Virus record (IMG/VR): IMGVR_UViG_3300030116_007267
Span: 1 to 53,440 of that record
Strand: one strand, 5' to 3'
DNA: 53,440 nucleotides
From: a virus
Under the pieces are notes generated by a model. The model was not told the origin of the DNA. It ran no database searches and saw only the letters and a program-made list of their open reading frames with translations. Each line of letters starts with the position of its first letter. Within the stretch, counting starts at the first letter, position 1. This document shows positions 32,226-41,110 of the stretch, one piece after another. The position numbers and the translations under genes are program-made.

Positions 32226-33743
32226 TTAAGACGGAGCAGTCGTCGTTACTGCCGCTTGAGCACCACGTTCCAGTTGTCCACCGAATCGTGCCATAGCGGT
32301 AATCAACATGTTGTTACGACGCATCAGTTCATCGCCCTCGCGGCTTTCCGCGATTTCGAGTCCCTTACGACGATACATACGATAGCCACCCATCAGAGCA
32401 TAGAAGATCTGAGTGTTTGCAAGGCTTTCGTTGATCTTATAAGGAACGCCCATCCACTGATAATTCTGCGAGTAGTCGTTTCCATGGAGACGACGATCAT
32501 CAGAAGCACCAACTGGAAGCGATTTCATGCGCTGGTAGCTTTGCTCGGTTCCACAGAAGACTGCGGTATTACCGATAGCACGATGCTCGGCTTTGGCTAC
32601 GCCAAATCGAAGCAATTCGTAGTTACCCAACGAAGTAGTACTAGCAAAGTTGACACTCGTCGTGCCTGCTTTGTTCATAATACCTTCAGGCTGCGTAGTA
32701 CCGTTACCAGTAGCAATACAATCATCGAGATCTTCGAGAAGACGCTCACCATACTGCTGCGTAATGATGGTACCGAAATCAATCGGTGTATCAGACATAA
32801 AGTCCAAACCGACATGGATAGCACCCTGCCAACGATGGATCGTGGTATCGAATGCACTGACATACGAACTCGTGTTAAACAACGAGATCGAAGTATCATC
32901 TACACCACCCCACGATGCCGTTACGTTAGCTACCGATACGCCTTCAATGCGACGACCGCGATCAATCGGTACTTGATTGACGAGCGGGAACAATTCGCCA
33001 TTGAGAAGCGGAGTCTGGATAACCAAATCGTCAAAAACGATAGGTGCAGCTTCCGTACCACCCGAAGTAGCGTCATCGATCAACGCTTTAAAACCACCAG
33101 GAATGCCTTTCATCTGCTTACCATCTACGTCCCAATCCATGGACGTTCCGGCATAGTTCAGCAATTCTTTTTCGTGGTTAGGGAGGGTTTCAAAACCGAA
33201 CGTTGGCGCTCGGCCTTTAAGAAACGTGTTGAGCTTAAACTTCCACCAAGCACCTGCAACAGCCTTGTCGAGATCGCTAGGCGTTTCCATCTGGCGACCC
33301 GTTTCATCAACAACGGGCTGACCTGCCAACTTGTGGCGATTTCCAGACTTCGTGGTTTCGGGGAAATTCAAAGCGCTTTTCGATGTGTTGTACATCTCAT
33401 GTGCGCCTTTGACACGAATCTCAGCATCGCTGCTTTCTTGAGCGATGTCCGCAACGGCCTTCTCAACGGCAGGAGCTTCTGATTTTTCTTCCTGTGGTTG
33501 AGCAAAACTAGCCAAAGCATCACTAATCGATTGAATGGATTTCTCCATGCTTTCGAAGCGATTCTGTACTTCTGCGGCTTTTTCTTCTTCGGGATCAACT
33601 TGCAATTCAGCAAACTTATCCACAGACAACGTACCGTCTGCCAACGCTTTGGCGGCAGCAGCGCGAAAATCGTCATCAGATGCTGCATCAACAACATCAC
33701 AATTCTCAACGATCCACGCCTTAAAAAGACTGGTCAACTTCAT
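32226..33743 (-). CDS. Major capsid protein (HK97 fold)
   Basis: The 505-residue protein begins with about 120 residues of helical delta/scaffold region (AAEVQNRFESMEKSIQSISD coiled coil). The HK97 capsid domain follows from about residue 195: FDDLVIQTPLLNGELFPL, then IDRGRRIEGVSVANVTAS, and IATGNGTTQPEGIMN, the typical loop near the E-loop/P-domain junction, and YQWMGVPYKINESLAN later. The N-terminal scaffold is expected to be cleaved by the protease encoded directly upstream. GAGGTATAAAA precedes the start. It should form most of the head. Confidence 0.9.
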   Translation of the reverse strand: MKLTSLFKAWIVENCDVVDAASDDDFRAAAAKALADGTLSVDKFAELQVDPEEEKAAEVQNRFESMEKSIQSISDALASFAQPQEEKSEAPAVEKAVADIAQESSDAEIRVKGAHEMYNTSKSALNFPETTKSGNRHKLAGQPVVDETGRQMETPSDLDKAVAGAWWKFKLNTFLKGRAPTFGFETLPNHEKELLNYAGTSMDWDVDGKQMKGIPGGFKALIDDATSGGTEAAPIVFDDLVIQTPLLNGELFPLVNQVPIDRGRRIEGVSVANVTASWGGVDDTSISLFNTSSYVSAFDTTIHRWQGAIHVGLDFMSDTPIDFGTIITQQYGERLLEDLDDCIATGNGTTQPEGIMNKAGTTSVNFASTTSLGNYELLRFGVAKAEHRAIGNTAVFCGTEQSYQRMKSLPVGASDDRRLHGNDYSQNYQWMGVPYKINESLANTQIFYALMGGYRMYRRKGLEIAESREGDELMRRNNMLITAMARFGGQLERGAQAAVTTTAPS

Positions 33744-33776
33744 TTTTATACCTCAAACTATGTTGACTTTTATTTA

Positions 33777-33807
33777 AACGGTTATCAGCACTTACTAATA
33801 ACCCGTT
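33777..33807 (-). other. Imperfect hairpin in the capsid leader
   Basis: In the 69-base gap before the capsid gene AACGGGTTAT and ATAACCGTT pair with one bulge around a 12-base loop. It is followed on the minus strand by TTTAAATAAAAG, an AT-rich but not pure T stretch. It could be a weak terminator, a processing site, or a stabilising 5' hairpin for capsid mRNA. I cannot decide. Confidence 0.35.
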
Positions 33808-33812
33808 AAATC

Positions 33813-35267
33813 CTATAGAAAGTTTTTAAATGCCCGAACAATCAGGCTTTTATCTTCTTGAAGCAATACAGCTAAAACATCTGCAACTTGCTTCAAATCT
33901 TCAGGACTCGATTGGAACAACAAAGCTTTAGCGTCTTGAATTGTAAAGTTTGTTACATATTCAGTTTCATCTACAGTTTGTTCCAAAACCGCATACAACA
34001 AGTTGCAAGCACGTTCTAATGTGGCAAATTCACCTGTGCCTAAATCACAAACAGGTTGACCACTAGAATCTGTTTTACAAACTGCTGATTTAACTGCTTC
34101 AAGATCATCATAAACAGCTTTTAATTGCTGATATGTATTCTGCGAAAGCTTACTGTCAGCCTCTACAGATTTATACTCTTCATCATCATCAGATTCTTCT
34201 TCATCTACTTCTTTCTCATCATCTGATGATTCTTCTTCCTCTTCTTCCGCAAAAGGATTTTTCTCTTCTACTTGTTCGTCGGCAATTTCCTTTTCGGAGT
34301 CTTCTGAATCTTCTTCGTCTCCATGTTCATCTTTAGCTTCGTTTGCTCGTTCTCCGCAGCAGTTGCTGCATTCGCATTCTGAGCATCCGTTGCCAGAATC
34401 TTTGGCTTCTTCTGAAACGATTCCGTCTCCGATTGCCTTTTCATCTGCTGCATCATCGACTTGTTCGTTCTCATCTTCAGTAAACTCCGCTTCAACTGCG
34501 ACTTGAATTGGCATTTCTTGGCGAATATTTTTAGCGTACTCTGTAACCACTTGTGATTTCAAAGTACCTTTTTCACACAATTCAACCATTCGTTCAGACA
34601 TTTCAGCATCAACATTGCTAGGAACGCTAACTATCGATTCTTCCATGATTTCAAATGATTTAATATTAAAACCACCAGTTTTAACATCATCATCATCAAC
34701 CAACTCTTCCCAATCCAATGCTCTAAAGCCATGGGAAAAACGAGCCATGTCATTGTCGACCATCACAGCCGCATCATGACTTAACTCATTCATATCGACG
34801 ATTGCAGAAACCATAACCAAACGATCTTTTGTATGTTCTTCAACATACAATGCTTTACCAATCGGAAGATTATGAACATGCTGCCATAACAACAACATCT
34901 TGGGATCAGGTGATGCACCTTCGGTACGTAAAATATCACCGTCACGATCAATACGTGGAGTTGTTAAAACATGTTTAAAAACCATCAATGTATTTTTAGG
35001 CACGTCAAAAGAATATTCTTTTGCCGCATCTGCAATTGTCATTGATTTAGTCACTTGCATATCTTGATTAGAATGCACCAATGTACTTTTGGATTGCTGC
35101 AAACAATCAGCAAATGACTTTGTTTGAGTTGCTGCAAATTTATAGCAATTGTCGAGACCGATAGTTTCCTGAAGTGTGGAAACATAACGATCCGCAGTCA
35201 TTATGCCGTGATTAAATTCAGTTTGCTTGGTGCCGCGCTGTCGTACGGCATCTAGAAGTGATTTCAC
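33813..35267 (-). CDS. Prohead protease with acidic scaffold-like extension
   Basis: AGGAGG seven bases before a GTG at 35267 sets the start, so the product is about 484 aa. The core matches the S78 prohead protease family: LLLWQHVHNLPIGK with the active histidine region, RFSHGFR with a serine (Ser178) and EESIVSVPSNVDAE after it. Residues about 260-385 are very acidic, with long Glu/Asp runs, and include an unusual cysteine cluster (CSECECSNCC). The last about 100 residues are helical. A protease with a highly charged extension could act as scaffold and enzyme in one chain. It precedes the capsid gene. Confidence 0.8.
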   Translation of the reverse strand: MKSLLDAVRQRGTKQTEFNHGIMTADRYVSTLQETIGLDNCYKFAATQTKSFADCLQQSKSTLVHSNQDMQVTKSMTIADAAKEYSFDVPKNTLMVFKHVLTTPRIDRDGDILRTEGASPDPKMLLLWQHVHNLPIGKALYVEEHTKDRLVMVSAIVDMNELSHDAAVMVDNDMARFSHGFRALDWEELVDDDDVKTGGFNIKSFEIMEESIVSVPSNVDAEMSERMVELCEKGTLKSQVVTEYAKNIRQEMPIQVAVEAEFTEDENEQVDDAADEKAIGDGIVSEEAKDSGNGCSECECSNCCGERANEAKDEHGDEEDSEDSEKEIADEQVEEKNPFAEEEEEESSDDEKEVDEEESDDDEEYKSVEADSKLSQNTYQQLKAVYDDLEAVKSAVCKTDSSGQPVCDLGTGEFATLERACNLLYAVLEQTVDETEYVTNFTIQDAKALLFQSSPEDLKQVADVLAVLLQEDKSLIVRAFKNFL

Positions 35268-35278
35268 AGTAGATCCTC

Positions 35279-35575
35279 CTAACTGCCCAGACGAGCTTTG
35301 CCAGTAGCCCAAATTTTGGTCAACTGCTCAACTGCCGCCTCATTATCTTTATTGATTTTGCTCATCCAAGTAATGACTGAGCCAGTATCAACATTATCAG
35401 AACCTCTTGGCACCCCTTCGACTACAGCGCTGCGATCCCTACTGGCTCGCAATTGACGTAATCGTTGTTGTGATGCTTCGACGAGAGACATGACAACGGC
35501 AACATCAGCACGTTTAATTGTACGGATGACGTTGTTAAACGTTTTGTCCGCAAGTTCAACTTGAATATTACCCAT
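35279..35575 (-). CDS. Small helical protein next to the protease gene
   Basis: A 98-residue, mainly helical, basic protein: VELADKTFNNVIRTIKRAD, LVEASQQRLRQLRASRDRSAVV, then ITWMSKINKDNEAAVEQLTK. AGGATTTAAATAA precedes the ATG. It ends 12 bases before the protease start. No recognised family. It may be a head-region assembly helper, but only the position suggests it. Confidence 0.5.
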   Translation of the reverse strand: MGNIQVELADKTFNNVIRTIKRADVAVVMSLVEASQQRLRQLRASRDRSAVVEGVPRGSDNVDTGSVITWMSKINKDNEAAVEQLTKIWATGKARLGS

Positions 35576-35596
35576 TTATTTAAATCCTGTTTTAGT

Positions 35597-36418
35597 CTAA
35601 GAGCTTGATGAACTAGTACTCTGCGAACTCATCGAACTTGTACTCGACGAACTTGAATTCGAGCTAGTTGAGATAGAACTGCTACTAGCTGACAAAGAAC
35701 TACTTGAAGACAAAGATGACGAGCTTTGCGACGAACGCGAAGAGCTTTGTGATGAACTAACAGAACTAGACTCTGAACTAGTAGAAATTGAGCTAGTAGA
35801 TGTCGATATTGAACTACTCGATGATGTGCTACTAGTCGAACTCTCCGAACTAGAGCTGAATGATGTAAGCGAACTTGCAGACATCGAACTACTAGATAAC
35901 GAACTGAACGAACTTTCAGATGATGACGACGACGAGTTGCTAGACGAACTTGACGACGAAACTGAAGAGGATGACGACGAACTATCAGATGACGAGCTTT
36001 GCGAACTAGACGACGAATTCGAAGAAGTCGAAATCGAACTTGACGACGAACTGTGCGAACTAGTTGAGATAGAGGACGAAGACAACGAGCTTTGTGAACT
36101 TTCGCTCATATCTTCCATCGAAAGTACACTAAGCCCATTACTAGATGGACCAGGAAAAAGCAATTCACCTGTAGAAAATAATAAAATTCTAGGCTCGCTT
36201 ACAGCGCCGCCAGAATGCGTATCAGTTACGATCAATTGATATATTTCATTAGTATTTAATGTTTGAGTCGTAACTTCAGTGCTACCGGATAAATTCGTAC
36301 TCACACTATTTGCTGGCATGGTATCATCACCAGCACGAGGCAAACGTTTAATAACTACGTTACGTTGTGATAACGAATTAGCCGGTCCAAGATATATAGT
36401 GACTTGTCGTTGTGCCAT
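35597..36418 (-). CDS. Virion protein with serine-rich C-terminus
   Basis: The 273-residue protein has about 100 residues of a beta-rich domain (QVTIYLGPANSLSQRNVVIKR and IYQLIVTDTHSGG), then a C-terminal tract of about 170 residues that is nearly all serine with some Thr, Leu, Glu, Gln, Ile and Met (for example SSSISTSSHSSSSSSISTS). GGAATATAAAAC precedes the ATG at 36418. The head-region position points to a decoration or minor head protein with a long flexible, possibly glycosylated, arm. Confidence 0.55.
   Translation of the reverse strand: MAQRQVTIYLGPANSLSQRNVVIKRLPRAGDDTMPANSVSTNLSGSTEVTTQTLNTNEIYQLIVTDTHSGGAVSEPRILLFSTGELLFPGPSSNGLSVLSMEDMSESSQSSLSSSSISTSSHSSSSSSISTSSNSSSSSQSSSSDSSSSSSSVSSSSSSSNSSSSSSESSFSSLSSSSMSASSLTSFSSSSESSTSSTSSSSSISTSTSSISTSSESSSVSSSQSSSRSSQSSSSLSSSSSLSASSSSISTSSNSSSSSTSSMSSQSTSSSSS
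35600..36110 (-). repeat. Serine-coding low-complexity tract
   Basis: The C-terminal about 170 codons of the gene at 35597-36418 are mainly Ser. SISTSS blocks, also seen in the other tracts, recur here. Confidence 0.85.
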
Positions 36419-36459
36419 GTTTTATATTCCGGTTTTGGACCAAATGACCAGTTAACTTT

Positions 36460-36666
36460 TTATTTTACCAAATTGTTTCTATATTCGATCACAATTTCTG
36501 TTCCAAACGGTTTTACAAGAACTGGTATTCCAGAACCTGCCCATTTCTCAACAGCTTGCCGAATCTTGTCAATTTCTTGAGTTGACAATTCTGGATCAGC
36601 GACATCAATTATGATTCGCGTACCTGGAGGTAACTCACAAGTACGAACGTTGACTAATCTTGCCAT
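36460..36666 (-). CDS. Small hypothetical protein (68 aa)
   Basis: The frame can start at TTG 36693, but the first ATG is at 36666 (MARLVNVRTC), which leaves only a short overlap with the previous gene. LPPGTRIIIDVADPELSTQE and IPVLVKPFGTEIVIEY suggest a small alpha/beta protein. No family is recognised. Confidence 0.45.
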   Translation of the reverse strand: MARLVNVRTCELPPGTRIIIDVADPELSTQEIDKIRQAVEKWAGSGIPVLVKPFGTEIVIEYRNNLVK

Positions 36667-36953
36667 TCCATTTTGACCATTGGTTGGTTGCAAAGCGTAT
36701 TATTGACATCCAACGTCCATTGCGCAACATCACGCAATGCCAATAATTCAGATCTAGTGTGTCTATAATCGCCTTGTTGAAATCGATAATGCATAGTACG
36801 CCAACGCTTACACGTCGATTTAAATTCTTCTGACATTGGTGGAGGCGTGCCGTGTGTTCGATGATGCCTATCCACCACGATTCTAAAACGATCTGTTACT
36901 TCGTTTGATAAGTACAAAGTATCTGGATTAGCTGCCTGTAGATTTTCGCTCAT
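36654..36953 (-). CDS. Hypothetical head-region protein (99 aa)
   Basis: A basic 99-residue protein with HRTHGTPPPMSEEFKSTCKR, MHYRFQQGDYRH and LLALRDVAQWTLDVNNTL. It follows the head morphogenesis gene after a 95-base gap and begins at ATG 36953 with GGAAGCG in front. No known family. Mixed helical content and Trp/His-rich segments may mean a small connector, but this is speculation. Confidence 0.45.
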   Translation of the reverse strand: MSENLQAANPDTLYLSNEVTDRFRIVVDRHHRTHGTPPPMSEEFKSTCKRWRTMHYRFQQGDYRHTRSELLALRDVAQWTLDVNNTLCNQPMVKMEWQD

Positions 36954-37049
36954 CGCTTCCTAAAATGTTCTTTTAACATAAATGCATATATACGATTTCT
37001 AGTAGCCCTTCTGGGCATAACGGTACGTTTATCTATGAACAAGCGCTTT

Positions 37050-38018
37050 TTATTGCGCTGATTCATCTGTTTGGAATTCGTGCATAATTGTGCATAGACA
37101 GTTTATACGATGCTCTGGTGGCAAAGAATGGTGGGCAGGATAGGGAACTTCTATACCATCTAAGTCCCACATACCGTTTTCATTTTCAGGAACTCCATCC
37201 AAACTAGCATGTGGATCTCGGGTTGTTGGAAGCAACGCCGATACCCATATCGATTTAATTGGCAAATGCGCATCTTCTCGCAAAGATTTAACTGTTGCTT
37301 TACGAGCAGCATTTAAACCATTAGATACTTCAGTTTGACCAATCAAACGTCCTTTAATCTGTCTCCAGCTTTTACCAAAAACAGAACCTAAGAAATTTTT
37401 AAATTTACTAGTATTCGATTGTGTGCCAACACCATCTACTGTAAACATGCGCTGTGCTCTAATAACACCTCGCTCCACTTCTTCCTGTATGTGAAACGCA
37501 ATTTGATTCCAATAAGACATCAATGCCACAGCACCAAGAATTAAAGCAATTTCATTTAAGATACTTGGTGGCGTTTTTTGAACCTCTACGGCTAAATATT
37601 CCCATTCACCTTCTTCTAATTCTTCAATGGGAATTTGCAGCACTGCATTATCAGAAGGAGCCTTAGATTGTTGAACCAAATCTAAATACAGATTTGCTTC
37701 GCGGCTCATAGAAATTGCCAAAATGCGAATGGTTTCTTTTTTAAGATCACGTCCTAATTGATCTCTAATATCATCCGGCAATAAAGCAATTTTAATTTCA
37801 GATGTATCTATATTAGTTATGTCATCTGAAATTAAACCATCGACATTTTCAATCATATTGTCGACAGTTGTTTTTAGAAGAGAATCTACAACAGACGCAA
37901 CTTCACTAATCGTGCGTTCACGATTTCGCTCATATGCTTCTTTAGAAAGAACTCTAAAATATTTGGACGTTGTAGCTTGTACTGCCCTAGTTATCTTCTT
38001 TATCAGATTTCGATCCAT
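37050..38018 (-). CDS. Head morphogenesis protein (Mu gpF/SPP1 gp7-like)
   Basis: The start is the ATG at 38018 (MDRNLIKKITRAV), since the upstream codon is TTG; the product is about 322 aa. The C-terminus is characteristic: RLIGQTEVSNGLNAAR, WVSALLPTTRDPHASLDGV, VPYPAHHSLPPEHRINCLCT. The sequence DxHxxLDG followed by HRINCLCxI matches Mu F and SPP1 gp7, minor head proteins that enter the host with or around DNA. The N-terminal 200 residues are helical. It overlaps the portal gene, the usual neighbour. Confidence 0.85.
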   Translation of the reverse strand: MDRNLIKKITRAVQATTSKYFRVLSKEAYERNRERTISEVASVVDSLLKTTVDNMIENVDGLISDDITNIDTSEIKIALLPDDIRDQLGRDLKKETIRILAISMSREANLYLDLVQQSKAPSDNAVLQIPIEELEEGEWEYLAVEVQKTPPSILNEIALILGAVALMSYWNQIAFHIQEEVERGVIRAQRMFTVDGVGTQSNTSKFKNFLGSVFGKSWRQIKGRLIGQTEVSNGLNAARKATVKSLREDAHLPIKSIWVSALLPTTRDPHASLDGVPENENGMWDLDGIEVPYPAHHSLPPEHRINCLCTIMHEFQTDESAQ

Positions 38019-39717
38019 CTTTATGATTCTCAAGAATATCCAAGGGCGCTCGTAATGCCGCTACAGCATTACGCAATTCCATCATTAACGCCTTTTCTTC
38101 TTCATCTTCTTCATCTACAGCATCTGCATCTGAATCCGATTCTTCATCATCGTCTTCAGCTACAACTTCATCTTCTACAGGCAATGCAGGATCAATACCT
38201 TGCAAAGCTTCTGGTACTTCTTCAGGTTCTGGAATAAGCCGCTCTACTTCCGATTTAGACATGCTGAACAAAATTTCTAGCAGCGTTCTAGCTTGCTCAT
38301 GATCGATGTTTCCAGCACCATTCATAGACAAGATATTCATTAAATTTTGAACACCTTGAGTAGATGAAAGAGATGGGTCTTTTTGAGTTTCTTCAACTGG
38401 TGGAAGATTTAAAAATGCACGATATTCATTTTTAGAGATATCGCCATTAGTCCTAGCCTCTCTCATATTTTGAGCTTGAAGTTGCAAATCTTCAGCTTCA
38501 CACTTCTCATACCAAAACATTAATTTTGGATCGATATGTGTTTGCACAAGTTTTTCAACCAACAAGCTGGTCATGCCCAATAAAATATTAACTCGATCAC
38601 AAAATTGCTGACGAATTACCGTTGCTTGAGCATAACCACCTACATTAGATAACTCACCTAGCATAAATGGATGGACGCCTAGAGATGAAAGGATTCTAGT
38701 GCGCACCTTATCTTCTGATTTTTCCCATCCCATTTCATTTTGAGTAGCACTTAAACGTTGAATGCTATCAATCATCCCATCAATAATGGCAGGATTTCCA
38801 TAGTTATGGACGCCAGTCATAACTTTACGAATAGCATTTGTGACTTGTCGACGTTGTGATGCCGATAATCTAGGCCGAACTCCATCAGACATAGCATCTG
38901 GATGCGGTTGTTTTCCCATAGAAACAATTACTGATGGAAAAATACCATTTTCAAAAAACATCTCTTGTGATGTCTGAATGTTTTGATCGATTTTAATTGC
39001 TCGCAATTGTGCAGCTACAGGACTAGTAGCAGCTAAAGGATTTCCTGGATTTGGAAAACGAGCCATTCCAACATTTTCAGGAGATAAATCAACTGGCTTT
39101 GCATTGGGGTCATTTGGATTAATTAATCTAAATAACGAAAACGGACCATTTGTGTGATCAGGAATAATCCAACTAGAAGGCAATGCATAAAAATGTGGTC
39201 GCTTACGACCTTTTCTGCCTTGGTCTGGATAATCTACTACTACAAATGCCCAACCAGTTAAATTTAAATTACTGGTCATCATGTACAAAAAATCCCATTT
39301 CGATTGAAAGGGATTTGGATTTTGAGTTACATCATAGGCTAGATGCGAATCCTCAAGAACTACTACACCTTGATTATCTCCATGGTATTTTTGATGACCT
39401 TCTGGACGACTATGCCACTTTGATCCTGGAATAGTCCGCTTAGGATCATCACCCATAGCGTCTGTGGCATACTCTTTTTTGCCTAACACACATGGCGCAT
39501 TTGCAGCACGAGATGATAAAGCATGAATGGCTGAATAAAGCCATCCTTGGAAGAGATGATATCTAGATGTCAGATTAGTTTGCTGACGCTTATCTCTCCA
39601 ATAACCAGGAGTAGAATCTCCCATTTGAGCATATGCACCTGTTCGATTTCGTTTCTCATCAAACTGTGCATTTTTGACAGATTCCATCCGTTGAATCGCT
39701 TTATCTAGTGCTTTCAT
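37987..39717 (-). CDS. Portal protein
   Basis: The 576-residue protein has a portal-family core: TSRYHLFQGWLYSAIHAL (stem start), FLYMMTSNLNLTGWAFVVVD, MARFPNPGNPLAATSPVAAQ (crown/wing), a NYGNPAIIDGMI strand and SSLGVHPFMLGELSNVGGYA near the end of the wing. A final acidic stretch (EDDDEESDSDADAVDEEDEEE) precedes the end. Twelve copies should ring the packaging vertex. It is joined to the previous gene by TAATG and overlaps the F-like gene by 32 bases. Confidence 0.9.
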   Translation of the reverse strand: MKALDKAIQRMESVKNAQFDEKRNRTGAYAQMGDSTPGYWRDKRQQTNLTSRYHLFQGWLYSAIHALSSRAANAPCVLGKKEYATDAMGDDPKRTIPGSKWHSRPEGHQKYHGDNQGVVVLEDSHLAYDVTQNPNPFQSKWDFLYMMTSNLNLTGWAFVVVDYPDQGRKGRKRPHFYALPSSWIIPDHTNGPFSLFRLINPNDPNAKPVDLSPENVGMARFPNPGNPLAATSPVAAQLRAIKIDQNIQTSQEMFFENGIFPSVIVSMGKQPHPDAMSDGVRPRLSASQRRQVTNAIRKVMTGVHNYGNPAIIDGMIDSIQRLSATQNEMGWEKSEDKVRTRILSSLGVHPFMLGELSNVGGYAQATVIRQQFCDRVNILLGMTSLLVEKLVQTHIDPKLMFWYEKCEAEDLQLQAQNMREARTNGDISKNEYRAFLNLPPVEETQKDPSLSSTQGVQNLMNILSMNGAGNIDHEQARTLLEILFSMSKSEVERLIPEPEEVPEALQGIDPALPVEDEVVAEDDDEESDSDADAVDEEDEEEKALMMELRNAVAALRAPLDILENHKDGSKSDKEDN

Positions 39718-40130
39718 TATTCTTGATTAGCCTGTTGAATAAACTGGCGACGAGCAGACATCGCAGTTTCCGTCTCCCAACGCTGCTGCGCATTTTTAAC
39801 AGCAGCAGTTAATTCTGGGATTACGATTTCTTCTGCAATTTGTAATTGAGACTGCAATCGCTCAATTTCTACTCGATACGTTTCATGATTTTTGACAATA
39901 TCACTTAACTCAGATCTAACGCCAGCAACAATTTCCCGATGATTTTTTAATTCACCAGCAGCTTCATTCACAATAGAACGTAAACGAGCCTCTTGCTGAC
40001 GCAAAACCTTGTTACGATCTGCCAACTGACTCTCTATATATTCTAACGTATTAGCACAATCTGATATTTTATTTTTTATCTGCTTTGAATACCCCAGCAG
40101 CACAAACCAACGTTTTATATTTTTCCACAT
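39717..40130 (-). CDS. Coiled-coil protein next to the portal
   Basis: The 137-residue protein has an N-terminal hydrophobic and basic start (MWKNIKRWFVLLGYSKQIK). The rest is a long, nearly uninterrupted heptad region (ADRNKVLRQQEARLRSIVNE, then ELSDIVKNHETYRVEIERLQ) ending in Gln/Arg-rich residues. No family can be named. It may be an internal head or entry factor. The stop overlaps the portal start. Confidence 0.5.
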   Translation of the reverse strand: MWKNIKRWFVLLGYSKQIKNKISDCANTLEYIESQLADRNKVLRQQEARLRSIVNEAAGELKNHREIVAGVRSELSDIVKNHETYRVEIERLQSQLQIAEEIVIPELTAAVKNAQQRWETETAMSARRQFIQQANQE

Positions 40131-40132
40131 TT

Positions 40133-40399
40133 TTATAAATCCGCTTCTGGAAGATCTTCAACAGTTGCCGAAATTAGCTGTTTTCGATCATTGTCAATCA
40201 TTTCACCAAAAGCAGCGATTGCCCTAGATGTTCGGTCGTGATTCCAATGAAAGGTTGTCATCGATGTCTTTAATTCGGCACCTTTAGTCGATGCGACAAA
40301 GACCATAATTCCTTCATTGTCCTCAACCTCATCCATAGCAGAATCAATAAGATTTCTTGCCTGAATCTTTGTGTCCAATAATTTTCGCTCAATACCCAT
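40133..40399 (-). CDS. Small hypothetical protein (88 aa)
   Basis: A 88-residue protein with AGGGGAAAACC before the ATG. It combines LLDTKIQARNLIDSAMDEVE with GIMVFVASTKGAEL and FHWNHDRTSRAIAAFGEM, an alpha/beta pattern I do not recognise. It lies in the connector gene group before the portal. Confidence 0.45.
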   Translation of the reverse strand: MGIERKLLDTKIQARNLIDSAMDEVEDNEGIMVFVASTKGAELKTSMTTFHWNHDRTSRAIAAFGEMIDNDRKQLISATVEDLPEADL

Positions 40400-40408
40400 G
40401 GTTTTCCC

Positions 40409-40756
40409 CTATGCAAAAGAAATTGATCCCGGCAGCATTTCAAAGCCACCATTTTCAATAAAAGATAATACTTTTTGAAATTCGTCTGCTAATTTTATTG
40501 AACCTTCTAGCACCCCATCAGCAGTAGCTTGATCCGTACCGCAAACAATTTCAGCCCTTACTAATATAGCCGATGACTGCGTTTGTACGATAGTCGAGAA
40601 ATAAGCCACTACAGTGCATATATAATCATATTGTTGATCAGGGATAGTTTGCGAATCGCAGTATACAAAATCTAGATTACTGCCCAATTTTACATGTTCA
40701 TCAAGTATACGAACAAATTCCTCGGCAGAACATACATTAACCGCTAATTCAAGCAT
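40409..40756 (-). CDS. Putative minor virion protein (115 aa)
   Basis: The protein opens with LELAVNVCSAEEFVRILDEH and has QTIPDQQYDYICTVVAYFST and AILVRAEIVCGTDQ, which look like a small beta-sandwich or mixed fold. The start overlaps the preceding gene by 8 bases. It is placed among connector genes, but no family signature is visible. Confidence 0.45.
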   Translation of the reverse strand: MLELAVNVCSAEEFVRILDEHVKLGSNLDFVYCDSQTIPDQQYDYICTVVAYFSTIVQTQSSAILVRAEIVCGTDQATADGVLEGSIKLADEFQKVLSFIENGGFEMLPGSISFA

Positions 40757-41108
40757 CTGTAGTTCGTCTTCCTAATAGTACACGCCAAAAAACACCTAAG
40801 CCTACCGTACCATCAGGCTTTGCTGCACTAAGGACATCATATTCTTCAGGATTTGGTGCTTGCGGATTTGTAATCGTTACCACATGCTCCTTAGTAATAC
40901 CTGGATCTTCTTGAAAATATACTTTGCAAGTAACACGAAATCCTTCACGTCCAAATTCGTTAGACTCGCCCTCTGTAGTAAACTGCTGCCAACACTTCTT
41001 TCCTGTAAAAACAGTTGTAAGTGTTTCAAATTGACCACCAAATTGATCAACAGCAGTGCTTCGAATTTTTGCACTCGCGGTATGTGGTAAATTACCTAAT
41101 ATTCCCAT
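40749..41108 (-). CDS. Putative head closure/connector protein (119 aa)
   Basis: The protein starts GILGNLPHTASAKIRSTAVD and has LTTVFTGKKCWQQFTT, RVTCKVYFQEDP and VGLGVFWRVLLGRR. Its size and beta-rich layout are compatible with small head-closure proteins (SPP1 gp16-type), but the match is weak. GGGAAGATAATC precedes the ATG. It lies 2 bases after the metallophosphoesterase gene. Confidence 0.4.
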   Translation of the reverse strand: MGILGNLPHTASAKIRSTAVDQFGGQFETLTTVFTGKKCWQQFTTEGESNEFGREGFRVTCKVYFQEDPGITKEHVVTITNPQAPNPEEYDVLSAAKPDGTVGLGVFWRVLLGRRTTDA

Positions 41109-41110
41109 GA

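Noticed and set aside
32256-33482. Plus-strand open frame of 408 residues across the capsid gene
   Set aside because: It is entirely antisense to the well-supported capsid gene, has no recognisable domain and is odd in composition; the capsid frame shows clear family motifs.
35267-35312. Longer protease start overlapping the previous gene
   Set aside because: The upstream codon is a TTG without ribosome site, while AGGAGG stands seven bases before the GTG at 35267.
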